Shown: one piece after another, positions 1-8,416 of the stretch | Layout: each line of letters starts with the position of its first letter | How positions within the stretch are numbered: the first letter of the stretch is position 1 | Origin: Microcoleus sp036705565 | GTDB lineage: Bacteria > Cyanobacteriota > Cyanobacteriia > Cyanobacteriales > Microcoleaceae | DNA: 64,000 nt | Direction: 5' to 3' (one strand) | NCBI GenBank assembly: GCA_036705565.1 | Contig: JAUBUY010000011.1 | Notes under the pieces: generated by a model | What the model saw: only the letters and a program-made list of their open reading frames with translations | Databases searched by the model: none | What the model was told of the DNA's origin: nothing | Program-made: the position numbers and the translations under genes

Positions 1-408
1 CGCATCAATCGAGGCAAATTGCCACTCTACGGCAGCACTACGCTCTACACCTTTCAAACTTTAAAAGACGGACAAAAAGACGTTGACGGGATTGTTTTGC
101 CCGTTCCCTGGCATCCTGAAACTAATCCCGGTAGCCGTTTCCCAGAAAATGCCCGCCAGCGTTGGGGAGGCATTGTGAATTGGCGAACAGCAACGAGTTT
201 TGACGCGACTCAAGCTGTCATCGCTGGCTTGCGGCAAAGCAATACGCGGGAAGGGTTGCAACAAGCACTCAGAAATCGGAGTTTTTCAACAGCAGGATCG
301 AGCGAGGATGTGAAGTTTTTGCCCACGGGCGATCGGGCTGGGAAGCCGATTTTAGTGCAAGTTAAACAAGGAGGAAGCACTGGCTATAACTTTGTCCCGC
401 TGCGGTAA
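1..408 (+). CDS. ABC-type solute-binding protein, C-terminal fragment
   Basis: The reading frame is open from base 1 and ends in TAA at 406-408, so this is the last ~135 residues of a longer protein cut by the window edge. The text (YGSTTLYTF, FDATQAVIAGL, REGLQQAL, then a tail on downstream VQVKQG) resembles the C-terminal lobe of branched-chain amino acid/amide-type periplasmic binding proteins (LivK-like, type 1 fold). Those proteins capture a solute outside the membrane for an ABC importer; in cyanobacteria the same fold is sometimes fused to a Ser/Thr kinase, which cannot be judged here. No permease or ATPase gene follows. The family call rests on general resemblance of a fragment. Confidence 0.55.
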   Translation, partial: RINRGKLPLYGSTTLYTFQTLKDGQKDVDGIVLPVPWHPETNPGSRFPENARQRWGGIVNWRTATSFDATQAVIAGLRQSNTREGLQQALRNRSFSTAGSSEDVKFLPTGDRAGKPILVQVKQGGSTGYNFVPLR

Positions 409-420
409 GTTTGTTAAGTA

Positions 421-548
421 ATATCATGTCCAGTCGATTGACCATGATTCCTGTAGGGGCGGGTTCACCAACAATATTTGCCAAAAACCGACAATCTCAA
501 AAACCCGCCCCAGCTTATGTATTATGCGCGATCGATCGGACATAATAT
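421..548. repeat. MITE-like inverted-repeat element, family 1, copy 1
   Basis: A 128-bp non-coding unit begins ATATCATGTCC and ends GGACATAATAT, so its termini are near-perfect inverted repeats, and it contains an inner inverted pair of GGGGCGGGTT/AACCCGCCCC. A second copy with the same ends and the same core (GACAATCTCAAAAACCCGCC) lies at 12711-12829. There is no ORF. The structure suits a non-autonomous MITE, but target-site duplications cannot be confirmed from one genome. Confidence 0.6.
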
Positions 549-828
549 AAGTTTCCTAAGTGCGATCGGACTCATATTTTGCATCATTTTTATTAATAAA
601 GGGCTAGTTTGTGGGGTGGGGGCGGGTTTATTTAACCTGTCTGCACCATGAGAAAGCTTTTGGCGAACCCGCCCCTACAGGCTTTTTCTTTTTCTCAGAC
701 TATTCGTGGGAATGCGTAGCCGAAGCTGCGGTATCCAAATAATATCGAAATAAAGATAACAAATCATCCCTATAATTAAGGATTTTTAAGATAAACTGAA
801 ATGAGTAGATTAAAGGAGAGCGTTGTGT
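549..828. other. Spacer with a C/G-rich hairpin
   Basis: No gene is visible. An inverted repeat at about 614-680 pairs GGGGGCGGGTTTA with TGGCGAACCCGCCCCTACAGG, the same GC motif as inside the family 1 element just upstream, so it may be a degraded relative. The last ~100 bases are AT-rich and presumably hold the promoter of the Uma2 gene. Confidence 0.4.
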
Positions 829-1404
829 ATGATCGCGCAAGTTGAAACCAAAACCTACACCGCTGAGGAATATCTAGAATTAGAAATCAATTCTCTGGAT
901 CGGCATGAATTTATCAATGGGGAGATTGTTCTGATGGCTGGCGGCACACCGGATCACAATGAAATTACCACTAATTTAGTTGTTGCGCTGAAACTGGCGT
1001 TAAAAGGGAAACCATATCGGACTTTTAGTTCGGATCAGCGGCTTTGGGTTCCGCAGCTTAATAATTATACTTACCCGGATGTGATGGTGGTAGCGCGCCC
1101 GATCGAGATGCAATCTGGACGGACGGATACAATTACTAATCCGCTGCTAATTGCTGAGGTGCTGTCTAAAGGTACCAAAGCTTACGATCGCGATGAAAAG
1201 TTTGCTGCTTATCGCAGTATTCCTAGTTTTCAGGAGTATTTATTAATCGACCAATATCGGCTACAGGTGGAGCAATATTCTAAAACTGATGCGAATAAGT
1301 GGATTTTTTCGGAATATAGCTGTATGGGCGATCGGCTGAGTTTAACATCTGTTGCTGTGGAGATTTCGCTGGCTGATTTGTATGAAAATATTGAGTTTGG
1401 TTAA
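829..1404 (+). CDS. Uma2 family (DUF820) putative endonuclease
   Basis: The 191-residue protein matches the Uma2/DUF820 family, very abundant in cyanobacteria and built on a PD-(D/E)xK restriction-endonuclease-like fold. Visible family features are TAEEYLELE near the N-terminus, HEFINGEIVLMAGG, a PDVMVV strand with the acidic residue, LLIAEVLS, and YDRDEKFAAYRSIPSFQEYLLID, which carries the Lys and the closing strand. The ATG at 829 is chosen over the TTG at 823 because AAGGAGAG sits 8 bases upstream of it. The gene stands alone. Substrate and biological role are not established for the family, and many copies may be domesticated mobile-type nucleases. Confidence 0.85.
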   Translation: MIAQVETKTYTAEEYLELEINSLDRHEFINGEIVLMAGGTPDHNEITTNLVVALKLALKGKPYRTFSSDQRLWVPQLNNYTYPDVMVVARPIEMQSGRTDTITNPLLIAEVLSKGTKAYDRDEKFAAYRSIPSFQEYLLIDQYRLQVEQYSKTDANKWIFSEYSCMGDRLSLTSVAVEISLADLYENIEFG

Positions 1405-1460
1405 TAGGCACACGGCTTTTTTTGTCAAATATCCCAAATAGTGGTAATATCCCCGTATAT

Positions 1461-1580
1461 CGATCGGCTCTGATGAAAAACACACATCAGACGTAAGGGG
1501 GAAAGTTCGGTGCGAATCCGGCGCTGTCCCGCAACTGTAATGAGAGCATTGCATCTCTGAGTCAGGATGCCCGCCGATTT
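1461..1580 (+). promoter_or_regulatory. Cobalamin (B12) riboswitch
   Basis: The conserved core GCGCTGTCCCGCAACTGTAA (1521-1540) preceded by GGTGCGAATCCG, and the 3' element GAGTCAGGATGCCCGCC, are diagnostic of the adenosylcobalamin aptamer. The closing P1 helix is visible as ATCGGC at 1463-1468 pairing with GCCGAT at 1573-1578. Downstream, TCATC (from 1599) can pair with GATGA around a GAGG at 1606-1610, which could act as a ribosome-site sequestering platform (inference). Such elements normally repress B12 synthesis, cobalt uptake or B12-independent enzymes when cobalamin is plentiful. Confidence 0.95.
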
Positions 1581-1710
1581 GTTTACAATCATGTTTTTCA
1601 TCTGCGAGGTATGGATGATGGTGAGTTCAATATTTTTACAAATAATCTGCTGTTGTGCTCCGTTTCCCGATCGACAATAACGAAATTTTAGGCAGCGGGA
1701 AACTAAAAAA

Positions 1711-2151
1711 ATGCGAATCGAAGATAGTGTTTGGCAGGGTAGTTTTGGCTACTGGCAAAACTTGTTTATTCATCAGAATATTTTGTCGATCGGACATACC
1801 GCTTGGAATGGCTTTTTGCATCAAGGACGAGGCTTGGTTGCTTGCAAAATCAATACTCCCATTAACGGCTATGTGAATTGGAGCGTAGATACTATCAAGT
1901 ACGATCTGGAATTTATTTCCGACTTGGAGGCAACCGTTTATTTGCAACAACTAGAAATCGAGCAAAATACTGTTTCAAATCTGCTCCAAATCATTGATAG
2001 CTACGAACCCAAGGAAGCAATTATATTTTTGTCGATCGCCCACGGTCACATTGATATCAATTTGTTGCAAAAGTTGGCAATTTCTCCGGTTGAGTGCTAT
2101 GAACAGGTATGCAAGCGCTGGGAAGAATTTCAACTCAGCCCTAAATCCTAA
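1711..2151 (+). CDS. Uncharacterised protein behind a cobalamin riboswitch
   Basis: I do not recognise this 146-residue protein. It is soluble-looking, with an aromatic N-terminal third (VWQGSFGYW, GHTAWNGF) and a helical acidic C-terminal half ending RWEEFQLSPKS; there are no membrane segments and no cofactor motif. The ATG at 1711 follows AGCGGGAAACTAAAAAA, a weak ribosome site. It is the first full gene after the riboswitch (leader of ~130 bases) and is followed 19 bases later by a methyltransferase on the same strand, so the two are probably co-transcribed under B12 control. A short alternative frame starting near 1615 (MMVSSIFLQI, 21 residues) lies between riboswitch and gene and could be a leader peptide. 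Confidence 0.6.
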   Translation: MRIEDSVWQGSFGYWQNLFIHQNILSIGHTAWNGFLHQGRGLVACKINTPINGYVNWSVDTIKYDLEFISDLEATVYLQQLEIEQNTVSNLLQIIDSYEPKEAIIFLSIAHGHIDINLLQKLAISPVECYEQVCKRWEEFQLSPKS

Positions 2152-2170
2152 AACTTACTAAATTTTCCCA

Positions 2171-3037
2171 ATGTCGCAGCCAAAATCTATCGAAATTTCT
2201 AAAGTAACTCGCTACCAAAATGCAGCGCTTAATTACTATTTGGGCTTGACAGATTCGCCCTACCTTCACTACGGCTATTGGGAAACCCTACCTGTGCCCG
2301 CTGACGAACTCACGATCGCACGATTGCGCGTCGCTCAGCAAGCTTATACTGTAAAACTGTTAGATGCAATCCCCAAAGGCACTCATACGATACTCGATGT
2401 GGGCTGCGGGATTGGCGGAAATGCGGCTTATTTGCTCGATCGAGGTTTTGCAGTCGAAGGGGTCGCACCCGATCCTTTCCAACAACAGCGCTTTCTTAAG
2501 TGTACGCGCGATCGGGCAATCTTCCACCTCACGAGGTTTGAAGACTTCAAAGCAACCCATTTCTACGATCTTATTCTCTTTAGCGAAAGTAGCCAGTATA
2601 TGTCGGCTGTTGATATTGCTAACGGTGCCGCCAAAATCCTCAATCCCGGCGGTTACGTTTTGCTGGCTGATATGCTGCGATCTGATGCTAATTATCAAGA
2701 GGGAATGTTCTCTAATTGTCATGTTGTTACGGAACTTCATGCAGCATTAAAGCAAGCTGGATTCACTTTAGTAAAAACTGAGGATATTTCCGCCCATATT
2801 TTGCCAACAATCGATTTGTATGTCGATACTTTCCGCCGATATGGACTAAATACAATGATTTATGTTGCAGATTTGATTGCGATTACAGTTCCCCCCGTCC
2901 ACAAATTCCTGCGCTGGATATTTCGTCGCTGGTTCAAGAAGCTGGTGGTTGAAGGATTGGAGGCAAGTCAACTTTTTGAGCAACATCTCTGTTATGAAAT
3001 GCAACTTTGGCAGTTGGCAAAATCTGATCGAGACTGA
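2171..3037 (+). CDS. Class I SAM-dependent methyltransferase
   Basis: This 288-residue protein has motif I ILDVGCGIGG near residues 74-83, followed by a DPF acidic loop, LILFSESSQYM and ILNPGGYVLLADML, the usual order of a Rossmann-fold class I methyltransferase of the UbiE/sarcosine/tocopherol-methyltransferase type. The opening YYLGLTDSPYLHYGYW is typical of small-molecule methyltransferases. The C-terminal ~70 residues contain a hydrophobic stretch (MIYVADLIAITVPP) and a basic patch (RWIFRRWFKK), suggesting a membrane-associated or lipophilic substrate. It begins 19 bases after the unknown riboswitch-linked gene. The substrate cannot be told from sequence; a corrinoid or tetrapyrrole-related substrate is only suggested by context. 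Confidence 0.8.
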   Translation: MSQPKSIEISKVTRYQNAALNYYLGLTDSPYLHYGYWETLPVPADELTIARLRVAQQAYTVKLLDAIPKGTHTILDVGCGIGGNAAYLLDRGFAVEGVAPDPFQQQRFLKCTRDRAIFHLTRFEDFKATHFYDLILFSESSQYMSAVDIANGAAKILNPGGYVLLADMLRSDANYQEGMFSNCHVVTELHAALKQAGFTLVKTEDISAHILPTIDLYVDTFRRYGLNTMIYVADLIAITVPPVHKFLRWIFRRWFKKLVVEGLEASQLFEQHLCYEMQLWQLAKSDRD

Positions 3038-3061
3038 CACAAATTTAGCAATTATAAATCA

Positions 3062-3268
3062 TTTGTGAATTTCTTACTCTCTCCCCTTGATAAGGGGAGG
3101 GTTGGGGTGGGGTAAAAAGTTGACGAATCCTTTATGAATTTCTTACTCCCTCCCCTTGATAAGGGGAGGGTTGGGGTGGGGTAAAAAGTTGACGAATCCT
3201 TTGTGAATTTCTTACTCCCTCCCCTTGATAAGGGGAGGGTTGGGGTGGGGTAAAAAGTTGACGAATCC
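3062..3268. repeat. Three tandem 69-bp repeats with CCCC/GGGG palindrome
   Basis: Three nearly identical 69-bp units start at 3062, 3131 and 3200. Each holds CTCCCCTTGATAAGGGGAGG, a perfect hairpin, then GTTGGGGTGGGGTAAAAAG. There are no variable spacers, so it is not a CRISPR array. The same CCCCTT(N)nAAGGGG motif recurs in the spacer at 61210-61260 and, in frame, inside the glycosyltransferase at 9361-9543. Confidence 0.85.
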
Positions 3269-3294
3269 TGCAAGGATTGCTATACAATGAAAAT

Positions 3295-3412
3295 CGGTAA
3301 TCGGTAATTGGTAATCATTCATCGGTAATCGGTAATTGGAGGCATAGCCTCCGGGTATTTATTCCCAGGCAGAGCCTGGGAACAAGGTTATAAAAAATAA
3401 AAAATAACGAAT
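3295..3412. repeat. Heptanucleotide repeats (AATCGGT type) and short palindromes
   Basis: AATCGGTAATCGGTAATTGG-like runs with a 7-bp period occupy 3292-3340. They are followed by two small palindromes (GGAGGCATAGCCTCC and CCCAGGCAGAGCCTGGG). No coding potential is seen. The ATPase gene begins immediately after. Confidence 0.6.
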
Positions 3413-4261
3413 ATGTCTGAATGGATTCTCGAATTCGATCGCACTTCCTACTCCTATCCCTGCGGTTCGCGAGTGGCAATTCAGGGTTTAAATCTCAAAG
3501 TTCCCGCTGGGAAACGGTGCGGGCTGATCGGTCAAAATGGCTGTGGCAAAACCACATTTTTTCTGTTAGCAAATGGCTTATATCAACCGCAACAGGGAAT
3601 GATTCGCTGGCACGGTGAACCCTTGCGCTACGATCGCAAATCTTTGATGCAACTGCGCCAACAAATCGGACTCGTCTTTCAAAATCCCGAACATCAATTA
3701 GTAGCTTCGACGGTAGAAGAAGATATTTCCTATGGATTGTACAATTTAGGCTTGAGAGAATCCGAAATTGCTCAACAGGTGCAGCAGGCGATCGAGCAAT
3801 TCGATCTAAGCGAACTCGCCCGCGAACCAATTCACAATCTCAGTTTGGGCCAGAAAAAGCGGGTTTCCATCGCCGATATCATGATTCTCAAGCCCAAACT
3901 GCTGCTGTTAGATGAACCTACCGCCTATCTCGATCCGCGTCACACCCGACAACTGATCGGTTTACTCCAACAAATTCACAACGCTGGAACCACTATCCTT
4001 TTAGCAAGTCACGACCTCGATTTCATCTACCGCTGGGCTGATTGGGTGTTTGTAATGGATCGAGGAAAATTGATTTTAGAAGGAACACCGGAAACCGTTT
4101 TTGCTCAGCGGGATGTCTTGGAACAATTGCAGCTTGGCGTACCGCTGGCGATCGAGCTAATCGAGCAAATAAGGGCGATGTTTCCAACAGACGATCGCTC
4201 AAAAATCCCCGTTTTCGAGCAATGGCAACAACAAATTTTACAAGCACGTCGGCTGCTTTAA
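3413..4261 (+). CDS. Energy-coupling-factor type ABC transporter ATPase (CbiO-like)
   Basis: A 282-residue cytoplasmic ATPase with Walker A GQNGCGKTT (~residues 40-48), the ECF-type Q-loop LVFQNPEHQ, signature LSLGQKKRVSIA, Walker B LLLLDEPT and the switch His in LASHDLD. The QNPE(H)Q segment is typical of CbiO/EcfA ATPases that power uptake of cobalt, nickel or vitamins with a CbiQ/EcfT membrane partner. No CbiM, CbiN or CbiQ gene is next to it, so it is an orphan subunit that must work with proteins encoded elsewhere. The B12 riboswitch 1.9 kb upstream makes a cobalt role attractive, but a repeat-filled 375-base gap separates it from the preceding gene. Confidence 0.85.
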   Translation: MSEWILEFDRTSYSYPCGSRVAIQGLNLKVPAGKRCGLIGQNGCGKTTFFLLANGLYQPQQGMIRWHGEPLRYDRKSLMQLRQQIGLVFQNPEHQLVASTVEEDISYGLYNLGLRESEIAQQVQQAIEQFDLSELAREPIHNLSLGQKKRVSIADIMILKPKLLLLDEPTAYLDPRHTRQLIGLLQQIHNAGTTILLASHDLDFIYRWADWVFVMDRGKLILEGTPETVFAQRDVLEQLQLGVPLAIELIEQIRAMFPTDDRSKIPVFEQWQQQILQARRLL

Positions 4262-4417
4262 CGGGACTTAGACAATTGATAATTGGGGTTGCTGATTCAC
4301 GGTATGAATCACCTTTGATCGGAATTTACAAAACTCACCCGACTTGGTTTATAGCAATTGCAAAATCTTGAATTCCTACCTGTATCCAGTAACGCCCCCC
4401 GTGGGGGGAAGTTCAGA
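4262..4417. other. Convergent spacer with a C6/G6 hairpin
   Basis: The spacer lies between the ends of two convergent genes. A compact hairpin GCCCCCCGTGGGGGG at about 4393-4408 could stop transcription from one or both sides, although it lacks a long T-run. Nothing else is recognised. Confidence 0.35.
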
Positions 4418-5119
4418 TTACACATTACCAATTATCAAAAATTGATTTAGGAAAAAGGCGATCGCCCCACTGCCGATCGGCACAGTCAGATTGTCAATTC
4501 CCAGCTTGGAAACCGACTCCAAAGTAGCAGCAGCCAAAGCTACAACAGCAGACACAGCCCAAGTTTGCCAAATATTGCCTTGAACCGCCAGCAAAATCAA
4601 ACTACTAATAGCAAAACTCACCAAATACATAGTTGCAGAACCTTCCCAACTCTTTTGTATTCCCCCAACTCGATAAATATGTTTGCCGTATTTCTGGCCG
4701 ATGACAGCAGCCAATCCGTCGCCCCAAGTCATCACTAAAATGCCCAAAGCAGCGTATTCCTGATGTTGCAGCGGCCAAAACCAAGCTACAAGAACGCTGA
4801 TACTAACAGCATAGAAAAAAGTCCCCCAACTCTTCCGGTTGATACTGTTAAGACTGGGCAAAATCGGAACTTGGTAAGAAATTAGGGCGATCGCACCTGC
4901 TAAAACTCCCGCCGAAATCCCCACCCAACCGGGTATTTCCAGCCACCAAGCCAGCAAAATCACATTTCCAGTACCGATGTGAACCACCTTCCGCGATACT
5001 TCAGGATTGACAGAAGTAAAGCGATTTAACCCCTCAGCGACCAGTAAAATCAAACCCAGCCAGATACCCACGAGGGAAATTTGCAGCCATACAGTGGGAA
5101 TTTCGGAAAATATAGACAC
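4418..5119 (-). CDS. Phytol/dolichol kinase-like integral membrane protein
   Basis: The 233-residue protein is almost entirely hydrophobic, with about six to seven membrane helices, and carries the family hallmarks SRKVVHIGTGN, the VMTWGDGLAAVIG motif and the KSWEGS segment. These features define the polyprenol/phytol kinase (CDP-diglyceride-kinase-like) family. In cyanobacteria and plants members (VTE5-like; Synechocystis slr1652 type) phosphorylate phytol released from chlorophyll for tocopherol or chlorophyll re-synthesis. That specific activity is inferred from organism type; dolichol-like or other prenol substrates are possible. Its end faces the CbiO-like gene; there is no operon partner. 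Confidence 0.75.
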   Translation of the reverse strand: MSIFSEIPTVWLQISLVGIWLGLILLVAEGLNRFTSVNPEVSRKVVHIGTGNVILLAWWLEIPGWVGISAGVLAGAIALISYQVPILPSLNSINRKSWGTFFYAVSISVLVAWFWPLQHQEYAALGILVMTWGDGLAAVIGQKYGKHIYRVGGIQKSWEGSATMYLVSFAISSLILLAVQGNIWQTWAVSAVVALAAATLESVSKLGIDNLTVPIGSGAIAFFLNQFLIIGNV

Positions 5120-5262
5120 GATATTTAGGAAAAACTTAGAGCGGGCAATGTTTATAACTTTAGTGGAAATAGGAAGGTGAAACGATCGATCGAGCCATAG
5201 AAATAGCAGGAAAAACGGGCACTCCTGCTAAACCACTACTATTTTGGCGAATTCGCGCCTTG

Positions 5263-6936
5263 TTACACAGGCGCTCCCAAGGGGATGCCTTTGTTGTCAA
5301 CCACAGCGACGGCTTGTCGCAAGGCTGCGGTACGATCGCTCATGACATGCTCTGGCGCAATCAGATCCAACAATCCCAACTTCTGCAAGCGCTGCTGAAT
5401 TTTCTCGCTGGCACCGACGATGTAAACCTGCAAACCCTTATCGCAGGCATCGCGAATCGCATTTTCGATCGCCAGCGAAGCCGTCACCCCCAGCATGGGC
5501 ACAGCAGTCAGATCCATCACCAAAGCATCCGCATCCTTCATAGCATTGTGTTCGCGGGAAATCGCCTTCGACAACCCAAAAATCATCGGGCCGCTCAAGC
5601 AGAACAGCAACACGCGCCCCCTACCCCGATCCAAGAGTTGCTTCTCCTCCTGACTGAGGACCACATCATCATCCGTATCGGAAATCAGCTTCACTCCCGC
5701 AGACTGCAAACTACTCAACCGTTCGATAGTCAGGATATTGGCAATAAAGACGCCCACACCCACCGCCACAATCAGATCCACAAACACAGTCAAAAACAGC
5801 ACCCCGTACATGATCAGGGAACCCTTAACAGATACTTTGTGCGATCGTTTCAGGAAACTCCAGTCAAGAATATCAATCCCCACCTTCAGCGCAATCCCCG
5901 CCAACACCGCCATCGGAATCGGTTCAGTTAACTTCGCCGCGCCCAAAACCACCACCAGCAGCACCAACGCCCGAGTTAAACCCGACAACGCCGAAGTCGC
6001 GCCTGTTTGGATATTGACCACAGTTCCCATCGTTGCCCCGGCCCCCGGTAAGCCACCGCAGATCCCCGACATGATATTGCCAATTCCTTGACCGATCAAC
6101 TCCTTATCGGACTTGTGCTCAGTCCGCGTCAGACTGTCCGCCACCACCGCCGTCAGCAAGGTATCGATACAGCCCAGCATCCCCAGCATCACCGCATTCA
6201 CAAACATCACCGTGAGTTGACCGGCGGAAAAAGTCGGCAATTGCAAGGGAGGCAGTCCCACCGGAATTTCTCCAATCCGGCGAATATCCGCGCCCTGAAA
6301 CACAGTCAGGGAAATTACCGTGCCGACAATCAGCGCTATCAATTGCGGGGGTACGATTTTCTTCAGCTTTTTGGGCATCAGGAAAATAATTGCCACCGTC
6401 AAGATACCGAGAATTGCTTCCGGCGGATTTACGTTTGCCAGCAACTGCGGAATTGCCATAAAAGTGCCCAAAACACCTCCTTTGGGAGGGGCTTGACCCA
6501 GAAACGGTGCAATTTGCAGAATTATCAAAATCACGCCAATTCCCGACATAAAGCCCGAAATCACGCTGTATGGCATCAGGGTGACGTATTTCCCTAGCTT
6601 GAAAATACCAAAGATGATTTGAAACAACCCCGCCAGCATCACAACGGTAAACGCCATTGCTAGCCCTTGTTCGGGATTGCTGGCGGTGAGGGATGCGACG
6701 ATCGCAGTCATCACCACAGTCATCGGCCCTGTGGGTTCCGAAATCAGTGTTGGGGTGCCGCCAAACAGCGCCGCAAAGAAGCCAACACAAATGGCACCGT
6801 ACAGTCCCCCGATCGGCCCGATTCCCGAAGCGACCCCGAAGGCGAGGGCCAGGGGCAGCGAGACAATGGCAGCCGTGACACCGCCGAAGATGTCGCCCTG
6901 GAGATTATTGAAACTAATCCGATTAGTTATTGACAT
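5263..6936 (-). CDS. bicA: BicA-type SulP bicarbonate transporter
   Basis: The 557-residue protein belongs to the SulP/SLC26 family: an N-terminal membrane domain of 10-14 helices with the signature GGTPTLISEPTGPMTVV, LPGAGATMGTVVN and a C-terminal cytoplasmic STAS domain (roughly residues 430-550: LLFCLSGPMIFG, VMDLTAVPMLGVTAS). The sequence closely follows the low-affinity, high-flux Na+-dependent HCO3- transporter BicA of cyanobacteria, part of the CO2-concentrating mechanism in the plasma membrane. I chose the ATG at 6936 (SITNRISFNNLQGD follows) because BicA proteins begin at this point; an upstream extension to 6993 is possible. It stands alone, with a long AT-rich upstream region. Confidence 0.9.
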   Translation of the reverse strand: MSITNRISFNNLQGDIFGGVTAAIVSLPLALAFGVASGIGPIGGLYGAICVGFFAALFGGTPTLISEPTGPMTVVMTAIVASLTASNPEQGLAMAFTVVMLAGLFQIIFGIFKLGKYVTLMPYSVISGFMSGIGVILIILQIAPFLGQAPPKGGVLGTFMAIPQLLANVNPPEAILGILTVAIIFLMPKKLKKIVPPQLIALIVGTVISLTVFQGADIRRIGEIPVGLPPLQLPTFSAGQLTVMFVNAVMLGMLGCIDTLLTAVVADSLTRTEHKSDKELIGQGIGNIMSGICGGLPGAGATMGTVVNIQTGATSALSGLTRALVLLVVVLGAAKLTEPIPMAVLAGIALKVGIDILDWSFLKRSHKVSVKGSLIMYGVLFLTVFVDLIVAVGVGVFIANILTIERLSSLQSAGVKLISDTDDDVVLSQEEKQLLDRGRGRVLLFCLSGPMIFGLSKAISREHNAMKDADALVMDLTAVPMLGVTASLAIENAIRDACDKGLQVYIVGASEKIQQRLQKLGLLDLIAPEHVMSDRTAALRQAVAVVDNKGIPLGAPV

Positions 6937-7315
6937 GAGTGGTGCATTAATAAAATAGACAGAATTTAACAATGCTGACTTTGATCCCTTCACCCACTCT
7001 CAGGGCAAAAGTTTTCCCTAATCGCCTGACAGATAGCACAAGCAGGGCAGACCCAAGGAAAGGTCTGTACTCGTCCCCGATCGATGTCAAAGTCGTAAAT
7101 ACTTAATTTTCAGTATTTCTTAATTTCTTAATTTAATCTAAAACGTGTCCGATCGAATTTTTATTTTTAGCCTACTCTCTCAAGGCTCCCCGAAAAGTTT
7201 TCTATCGAGCCAAATCTGAGCAAATCTCAATGCCAAACAAAACCCCCTACTCTAATAAATTAATATCTTATATCCTGCTGATAATTAATAACTCTTATTG
7301 ATGGTTACGATCGCG
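6937..7315. other. Upstream region of bicA, no gene seen
   Basis: The AT-rich stretch contains TAATTTTCAGTATTTCTTAATTTCTTAATTTAA-like low-complexity sequence around 7100-7140. No ORF, tRNA or clear operator was recognised. Inorganic-carbon-responsive sites would be expected here but none can be assigned by eye. Confidence 0.3.
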
Positions 7316-7427
7316 AATTAAATAATTTACACTCTTGAAAGTGGGATGGGCGTCCCGCCCGCCGTTTCTGGACGGGCTATAAGATCCCATCCCACAAGAA
7401 CCATCACGCATTCTAAGTTATTTAATT
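7316..7427. repeat. MITE-like element, family 2, copy A
   Basis: The ends AATTAAATAATTT and AAGTTATTTAATT form an inverted repeat, and the interior is the palindrome GTGGGATGGGCGTCCCGCCCG...GGACGGGC..CCCATCCCAC. Related copies lie at 14339-14419 and 30376-30486. It has no coding capacity. It abuts the 3' end of the glycosyltransferase gene. Confidence 0.65.
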
Positions 7428-7435
7428 CTCATGCC

Positions 7436-8416
7436 TTATTTAATCAACTCTCGCACAAACTCAAACGCTTTTGGACGCAACTCGACCGGCAGCAGCGACA
7501 ATCCCAAACCTGCCCACATTTTCGCCGCAGAAACAGACTTTCCCTCCCGCACCATCCGGCGTCCTTTTGCAGTTTCACCCACCTCAATCAGCCGCAAACC
7601 CAGCGCTAATTGAGTTTCTGCAATCCTTTTGAGCCTGACTGTTTCCAACTTCTCGGAATCAAATTCGTAGCCGGTCAAATAGCGCAATTTATCGCTTAAA
7701 TACGGAATTGCCCGATCGACTCCTTGCTGTCCTGCATGAACTCGATACTCCATCAACAGCTCCGGCAAGTAATAGCACTTTTTGCCAGCAATCGCAAGTC
7801 TTACAAACAAATCGTTATCTTCGCAATTTTGCAAATTCGGCCGCAGAAATCCCACTTCTTCCAGGGCGCGGCGCCGAAACAAAGTCGCCCCTATTTGCAA
7901 ACTTTGTCTGAGAAAAACAGCAGATAGCAAATCCTCAATAATTCCAGCCGACAACTCGGTGCGCCCCCACCGCTGCGAATTGAGTTTCGTCTGGTTTTCA
8001 TCTATATAATTGTTAATGTCGATCACCCAGTGATCTGTACTGACAAAATCGATGCTGGGGTCTTTATCTAAAATAGCAGATGTCCGCTCTAGAAATTGCG
8101 GGCTGAGGCGATCGTCATCGTCAAACTTGATAAAATATTTGCCCCTTGCAGCAGCAAAGCCCGATCGCATATTATTACTCTTGCCGATATTCTGCGGGTG
8201 GCGAATGTAGCGAATCGGGCGATGGCGTCCCGCCCCGCAAGCTACGACAAATTCCGACATCAACAAAGGAGTGCTGTCAGTAGAACCATCATCACAGATA
8301 ATTAATTCAAAATCTGTATAAGTTTGATCTAGCACGCTGGCGATCGCACAAGCCAGCAGATGCACTCGATTGTAAGTAGGAATGCAAACGCTAATTTTAG
8401 GCACTAACTTAGACAA
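7436..8416 (-). CDS. Glycosyltransferase family 2
   Basis: The 326-residue protein starts with the GT-A signature VCIPTYNR and ICDDGSTDST, followed by GKSNNMRSGFAAARG and the metal/nucleotide-binding acidic cluster FDDDDRLS (~residue 95), then NCEDNDLF for the catalytic base region. These inverting enzymes move sugars from nucleotide-sugars to exopolysaccharide, glycan or lipid acceptors at the cytoplasmic membrane. The start is TTG at 8416 or GTG at 8404; neither has a strong ribosome site. The C-terminal ~80 residues are helical and family-variable. A GT4-type enzyme lies on the opposite strand 0.7 kb away, so the area may serve surface-glycan synthesis. The substrate is unknown. Confidence 0.85.
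   Translation of the reverse strand: MSKLVPKISVCIPTYNRVHLLACAIASVLDQTYTDFELIICDDGSTDSTPLLMSEFVVACGAGRHRPIRYIRHPQNIGKSNNMRSGFAAARGKYFIKFDDDDRLSPQFLERTSAILDKDPSIDFVSTDHWVIDINNYIDENQTKLNSQRWGRTELSAGIIEDLLSAVFLRQSLQIGATLFRRRALEEVGFLRPNLQNCEDNDLFVRLAIAGKKCYYLPELLMEYRVHAGQQGVDRAIPYLSDKLRYLTGYEFDSEKLETVRLKRIAETQLALGLRLIEVGETAKGRRMVREGKSVSAAKMWAGLGLSLLPVELRPKAFEFVRELIK

Noticed and set aside
3062..3268. Possible CRISPR array
   Set aside because: Three 69-bp units in direct tandem with no unique spacers and an internal palindrome; no cas gene in the window.
3052..3273. A 73-codon minus-strand frame made of DSSTFYPTPTLPLSRGGS-like units
   Set aside because: It is simply the translation of the three spacer repeats; no other support.
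5260..6958. Several long plus-strand frames (60 to 223 codons)
   Set aside because: All lie opposite the bicA gene, have His/Gln/Arg-rich composition and no domain; they are shadows.
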